Source: Spirochaetia bacterium
Lineage (GTDB): Bacteria > Spirochaetota > Leptospiria > Leptospirales > Leptonemataceae
Assembly: GCA_029880625.1 (NCBI GenBank)
Contig: JAOUOA010000116.1
Coordinates: forward strand, 1 to 7,689
DNA: 7,689 nt
Reading direction: 5' to 3'
Position 1 is the first letter of the stretch. Each line of letters starts with the position of its first letter. The notes below the pieces were generated by a model that saw nothing but the letters and a program-made list of their open reading frames with translations, made no database searches and was not told the origin of the DNA. Position numbers and translations under genes: made by a program. Positions 5,499 through 7,689 of the stretch are shown piece after piece.

Positions 5499-7028
5499 AT
5501 GAAAACAAAATTAACACCATTAGCAAAAATATTGATCGCTCTTGTCATCGTGGGCGGACTGTTCGGAGCTTATAAATTTTTCATGAGCTCAGGAAGTTTT
5601 TCCGGACTGATTCCCAAAAGCAGCATTGAACTTCCTGAAGGAGTGGACAAAAATACTCCCATCGTCCGTGTCGGAGTCGTCACATGGGGCGGTTATGCAG
5701 GGGGCCAGTATTTCAATGAAGGCTTCAAGGCGAATGCGCAGTCACGATTTTACAAAGACTATAAGTTTCTCGTGGATTTTATCGTCATTGATGATTTTAT
5801 CACCTCACGCGACGCATGGAAATCAGACGATGTGGATCTTCTATGGGTTACCGTAGACGCCTATCCCACGGAAGTGGACTCTCTGATCGATTACAAACCA
5901 AAATTTATTTTCCAGGCGGACTGGTCGCGGGGCGGGGATGCCATTGTTGCCAGAAAAGGCATTAATTCCGTAAACGACTTAAAAGGGAAAAAAGTTTCCG
6001 TTGCTTTCGGAACGCCTTCCCATTCTTTTCTTATCTGGATGCTGAAAGCTGCAGGTATGAGCCTGAAAGACATTGAACTTGTTGAAGTTCCTTCTGCAAT
6101 TGATTCAGCAAAAATGTTTAAAGCCGATGCCGTCGATGCTGCTGTTGTATGGAGCCCGGATGACGAAGATCTGGTTACGAATGTCCCGGGAGCAATCATC
6201 CTCAAAAACACAAAAAGCGCAAGTCATATCATCGCTGACGGATTTTTTGTTAAAGAGAAATATCTCAAAGAAAATAAAAAAATTCTTGAGCAGCTTGTTG
6301 AAGGGTGGCTGATCGGAGCATCCGAAATCAATTCATCCGATACGGCAAAGAAAAAGGCCGCTCAAATTCTTGCAGAAGGTCTCAACCAGCCTGTTGATTT
6401 CTGTCTGAAAGCAATTGACAATGTCCGCCTTACAACTCTCGGCGATAATTTAAACTTTTTTGACCTCAGTTCAGATTATCAGGGTGTAAACGCTGAGGAT
6501 CTCTATGTGGATATGAGCATTGAATATGCACGTATAGGACTTGCTCCTGCAAGAGTTTCCGACTGGTCCCTTGTCAGCGACGCTTCGCTCATCAAAAGTA
6601 TTAAATTAAAAGGTCCCCAGCATGCAGCAGAAGGGAAAATCGATTTTTCTGCGCCCACAGATAAACTTGCCAATGCAAAATCGTTTGCCACAAAAAGAAT
6701 TACGGTTACATTCCCGACACAGTCCTCCACCCTTGATGACAATGCAAGGGTAACCATTGAAAGAGAATTCGGATCCATCGCCAAAGCATTCGCAAACAGC
6801 CGGGTTCGCATCGAAGGAAATACGGACAATACAGGATCAAGAGACTATAATATCAAGCTTTCGAAAAAAAGAGCAGAAGCCGTCGCAAACTTTCTGGTAA
6901 AGCGTTTCGGATTTTCCAGAAATCGTTTTGTGATTGTAGGAAACGGACCCGACAAGCCCGTAGATACTAATGATACTCCTGAAGGAAGGTCAAAAAACCG
7001 CAGAACGGATTTTGAACTTCTTCAATAA
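5499..7028 (+). CDS. NitT/TauT-type substrate-binding domain fused to OmpA peptidoglycan-binding domain
   Basis: The protein has 509 residues, and its ribosome-binding site GGAGAAAGGA (5489-5498) sits right before ATG 5499. An N-terminal hydrophobic helix (about 8-28) has no evident cleavage site, so it likely stays anchored in the inner membrane. Residues about 55-350 form a periplasmic binding domain of the TauA/SsuA/NrtA (NMT1-like) type: 'VRVGVVTWGGYAGGQYF', 'DVDLLWVTVDAY', 'SVNDLKGKKVSVAFGTPSHS' and 'DAVDAAVVWSPDDEDL'. Residues about 400-507 form an OmpA/Pal domain with 'EGNTDNTGSRDYNIKLSKKRA' split as GNTD...YN...LSxxRA and closing 'RSKNRRTDF'. Asp443 and Arg458 lie 15 residues apart, matching the diaminopimelate-contacting Asp and Arg of OmpA-type domains; the usual His of 'GHTD' is Asn here. 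The protein should bind a small solute and the cell wall at once. Co-transcription with the membrane coiled-coil gene and the downstream permease indicates an ABC importer. The substrate is not deducible. Confidence 0.88.
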   Translation: MKTKLTPLAKILIALVIVGGLFGAYKFFMSSGSFSGLIPKSSIELPEGVDKNTPIVRVGVVTWGGYAGGQYFNEGFKANAQSRFYKDYKFLVDFIVIDDFITSRDAWKSDDVDLLWVTVDAYPTEVDSLIDYKPKFIFQADWSRGGDAIVARKGINSVNDLKGKKVSVAFGTPSHSFLIWMLKAAGMSLKDIELVEVPSAIDSAKMFKADAVDAAVVWSPDDEDLVTNVPGAIILKNTKSASHIIADGFFVKEKYLKENKKILEQLVEGWLIGASEINSSDTAKKKAAQILAEGLNQPVDFCLKAIDNVRLTTLGDNLNFFDLSSDYQGVNAEDLYVDMSIEYARIGLAPARVSDWSLVSDASLIKSIKLKGPQHAAEGKIDFSAPTDKLANAKSFATKRITVTFPTQSSTLDDNARVTIEREFGSIAKAFANSRVRIEGNTDNTGSRDYNIKLSKKRAEAVANFLVKRFGFSRNRFVIVGNGPDKPVDTNDTPEGRSKNRRTDFELLQ

Positions 7029-7043
7029 AAAATATTCAAGAAT

Positions 7044-7078
7044 GATTTTCCGGCAGGCTTCACCTGTCAGCGAAAATC
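7044..7078 (+). other. Two-part RNA hairpin after the SBP-OmpA gene
   Basis: GATTTTC (7044-7050) pairs with GAAAATC (7072-7078), and inside it GGCAGG (7052-7057) pairs with CCTGTC (7063-7068, one G-U) around loop CTTCA. The strand continues TTAACGATTTGTTTTT, a broken U-rich tail. It could act as a partial terminator or as a 3' stabiliser that raises the amount of binding protein over permease, as is common in ABC operons. Confidence 0.55.
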
Positions 7079-7150
7079 TTAACGATTTGTTTTTCTGTGA
7101 GCAGGACTGTAAAATTTTTTTATTTGAGTCTGACAGGCTAAATTGAATGA

Positions 7151-7172
7151 CGGGATAAATGGTCTTTACCCG
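7151..7172 (+). other. Hairpin just before the permease ribosome-binding site
   Basis: CGGG-A-TAAA (7151-7159, one bulged A) pairs with TTTACCCG (7165-7172) around a 5-nt loop. Its 3' end is 2 nt before AAGG (7175-7178), the presumed Shine-Dalgarno of the permease gene. It could modulate ribosome access. It has no U-tract, so it is not a terminator. Confidence 0.45.
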
Positions 7173-7186
7173 ATAAGGTTGGATGT

Positions 7187-7689
7187 ATGATAGCAAAATT
7201 GTATGTTTTTGGCGGGCTTTTGATCATACTCGGCATCTGGCAGCTGATCTGCCTATCCGGGTTCATCAGCCATTTAATTCTTCCTCCACCATTAAAAGTA
7301 TTTATGTCATTCGGCGATATGTGGTCAGGGGATTATCTTCTGTGGAATACATTTTATTCAATCAGACTGAATCTTCTCGGATATCTGCAGGCTGTAGCCC
7401 TTGCCCTGCCCCTGGGATTTCTTTTTGGAATGTTTCCCATTCTCCGCAATCTGTTCAGCAAGTACATTGACGCTATCCGGTACATACCGCTTACCGCTGC
7501 TGTGGGACTCTTCATTGCCTGGTTTGGTATTGAAGATAACATGAAGGTACAGTTTCTTTCCTTCGGTATTTTTGTTTTTCTTCTTCCAACGGTAGTTCAG
7601 AGAATTGACGAAGTGGAAAAAGTCTACGTCGATACAGTATATACTCTGGGAGCAAGCAAAATGGAGATCCTGAGAACCGTATACATTCC
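7187..7689 (+). CDS. ABC importer permease of TauC/SsuC/ThiX type (3' end outside window)
   Basis: The frame opens at ATG 7187 (AAGG 8 nt upstream) and is still open at the window end, giving 167 codons. It has an N-terminal membrane helix (about 6-24) and then 'ILPPPLKVFMSF', the short periplasmic 'LPsP..v' segment typical of nitrate/sulfonate/taurine permeases. Further helices lie at about 62-82 ('ALALPLGFLFG'), around 98-115 ('IRYIPLTAAVGLFIAWFGI', matching the family's 'RPiPplA..PL.i.WFG') and 123-137. The EAA-type coupling loop that docks the ATPase is visible at about 149-167 ('DTVYTLGASKMEILRTVYI', with Gly155-Ala156). The protein should form the membrane channel for the solute captured by the SBP-OmpA protein. 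A partner ATPase gene is expected just downstream but lies outside the window. The 158-nt gap before it is longer than the other gaps in this cluster and holds RNA hairpins. Confidence 0.88.
   Translation, partial: MIAKLYVFGGLLIILGIWQLICLSGFISHLILPPPLKVFMSFGDMWSGDYLLWNTFYSIRLNLLGYLQAVALALPLGFLFGMFPILRNLFSKYIDAIRYIPLTAAVGLFIAWFGIEDNMKVQFLSFGIFVFLLPTVVQRIDEVEKVYVDTVYTLGASKMEILRTVYI

Noticed and set aside
7183..7470. 95-codon plus-strand frame starting at ATG 7183
   Set aside because: It overlaps the permease frame that starts at 7187. The permease frame shows clear family motifs, including the EAA-type loop, so the other frame is a shadow.
1..7689. CRISPR array, tRNA, rRNA or intact insertion sequence
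   Set aside because: No regularly spaced repeats, no cloverleaf or rRNA-like segment and no transposase with inverted ends could be seen by reading both strands.
3912..7689. The right-hand cluster as an anti-phage defence system
   Set aside because: No nuclease, NTPase effector, nucleotide-signal or toxin domain is visible. The families present point to envelope transport or sensing.

Overview
The window looks like a piece of a moderately AT-rich chromosome from a sulfate-reducing bacterium of the Desulfobacterota, probably a Desulfobacteraceae-like lineage. The main reason is the gene tail at the left edge, which reads like the membrane-bound, haem-binding C-terminal part of QmoC. QmoC belongs to the quinone-interacting complex that partners APS reductase. 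The lineage is inferred from this one partial gene and from general composition.

Layout. (1) 1-378: end of the qmoC-like gene, followed by a strong rho-independent terminator (422-453). (2) 431-2026: a membrane-anchored transcription factor with a 7TMR-DISMED2-type extracytoplasmic sensor, a 7TM-DISM-type membrane domain, a short coiled coil and an AraC-type DNA-binding domain. Its best start codon lies inside the terminator hairpin. (3) 2100-about 3057, minus strand: a wrecked diguanylate cyclase gene. A lipoprotein-like sensory N-terminus with a frameshift and a GGDEF fragment survive, while the middle (rest of the sensor, membrane part, first part of GGDEF) is missing. (4) About 3060-3868: a long stretch without an intact gene, holding a 19-nt hairpin, short open-frame fragments on both strands and a good sigma70-like promoter. 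(5) 3912-7689, plus strand: a tightly packed cluster that runs off the right edge.

The right-hand cluster is the most interesting part. In order it encodes a cytoplasmic coiled-coil protein with an Ala/Ser/Pro-rich linker; an inner-membrane protein with two N-terminal membrane helices and a long helical tail resembling the PspA/IM30/ESCRT-III style of helical protein; a NitT/TauT-type periplasmic solute-binding domain fused to an OmpA-type peptidoglycan-binding domain and carrying an N-terminal membrane anchor; and, after a 158-nt structured gap, the permease of a TauC/SsuC/ThiX-type ABC importer, cut by the window end. The ATPase is presumably downstream.

Working model (inference): this is an ABC import or envelope-sensing machine whose binding protein is tethered to both the inner membrane and the cell wall, and whose action is coupled to a membrane-remodelling or membrane-stress helical scaffold. 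The substrate cannot be read from the sequence. No tRNA, rRNA, CRISPR array or insertion sequence with recognisable ends was found.
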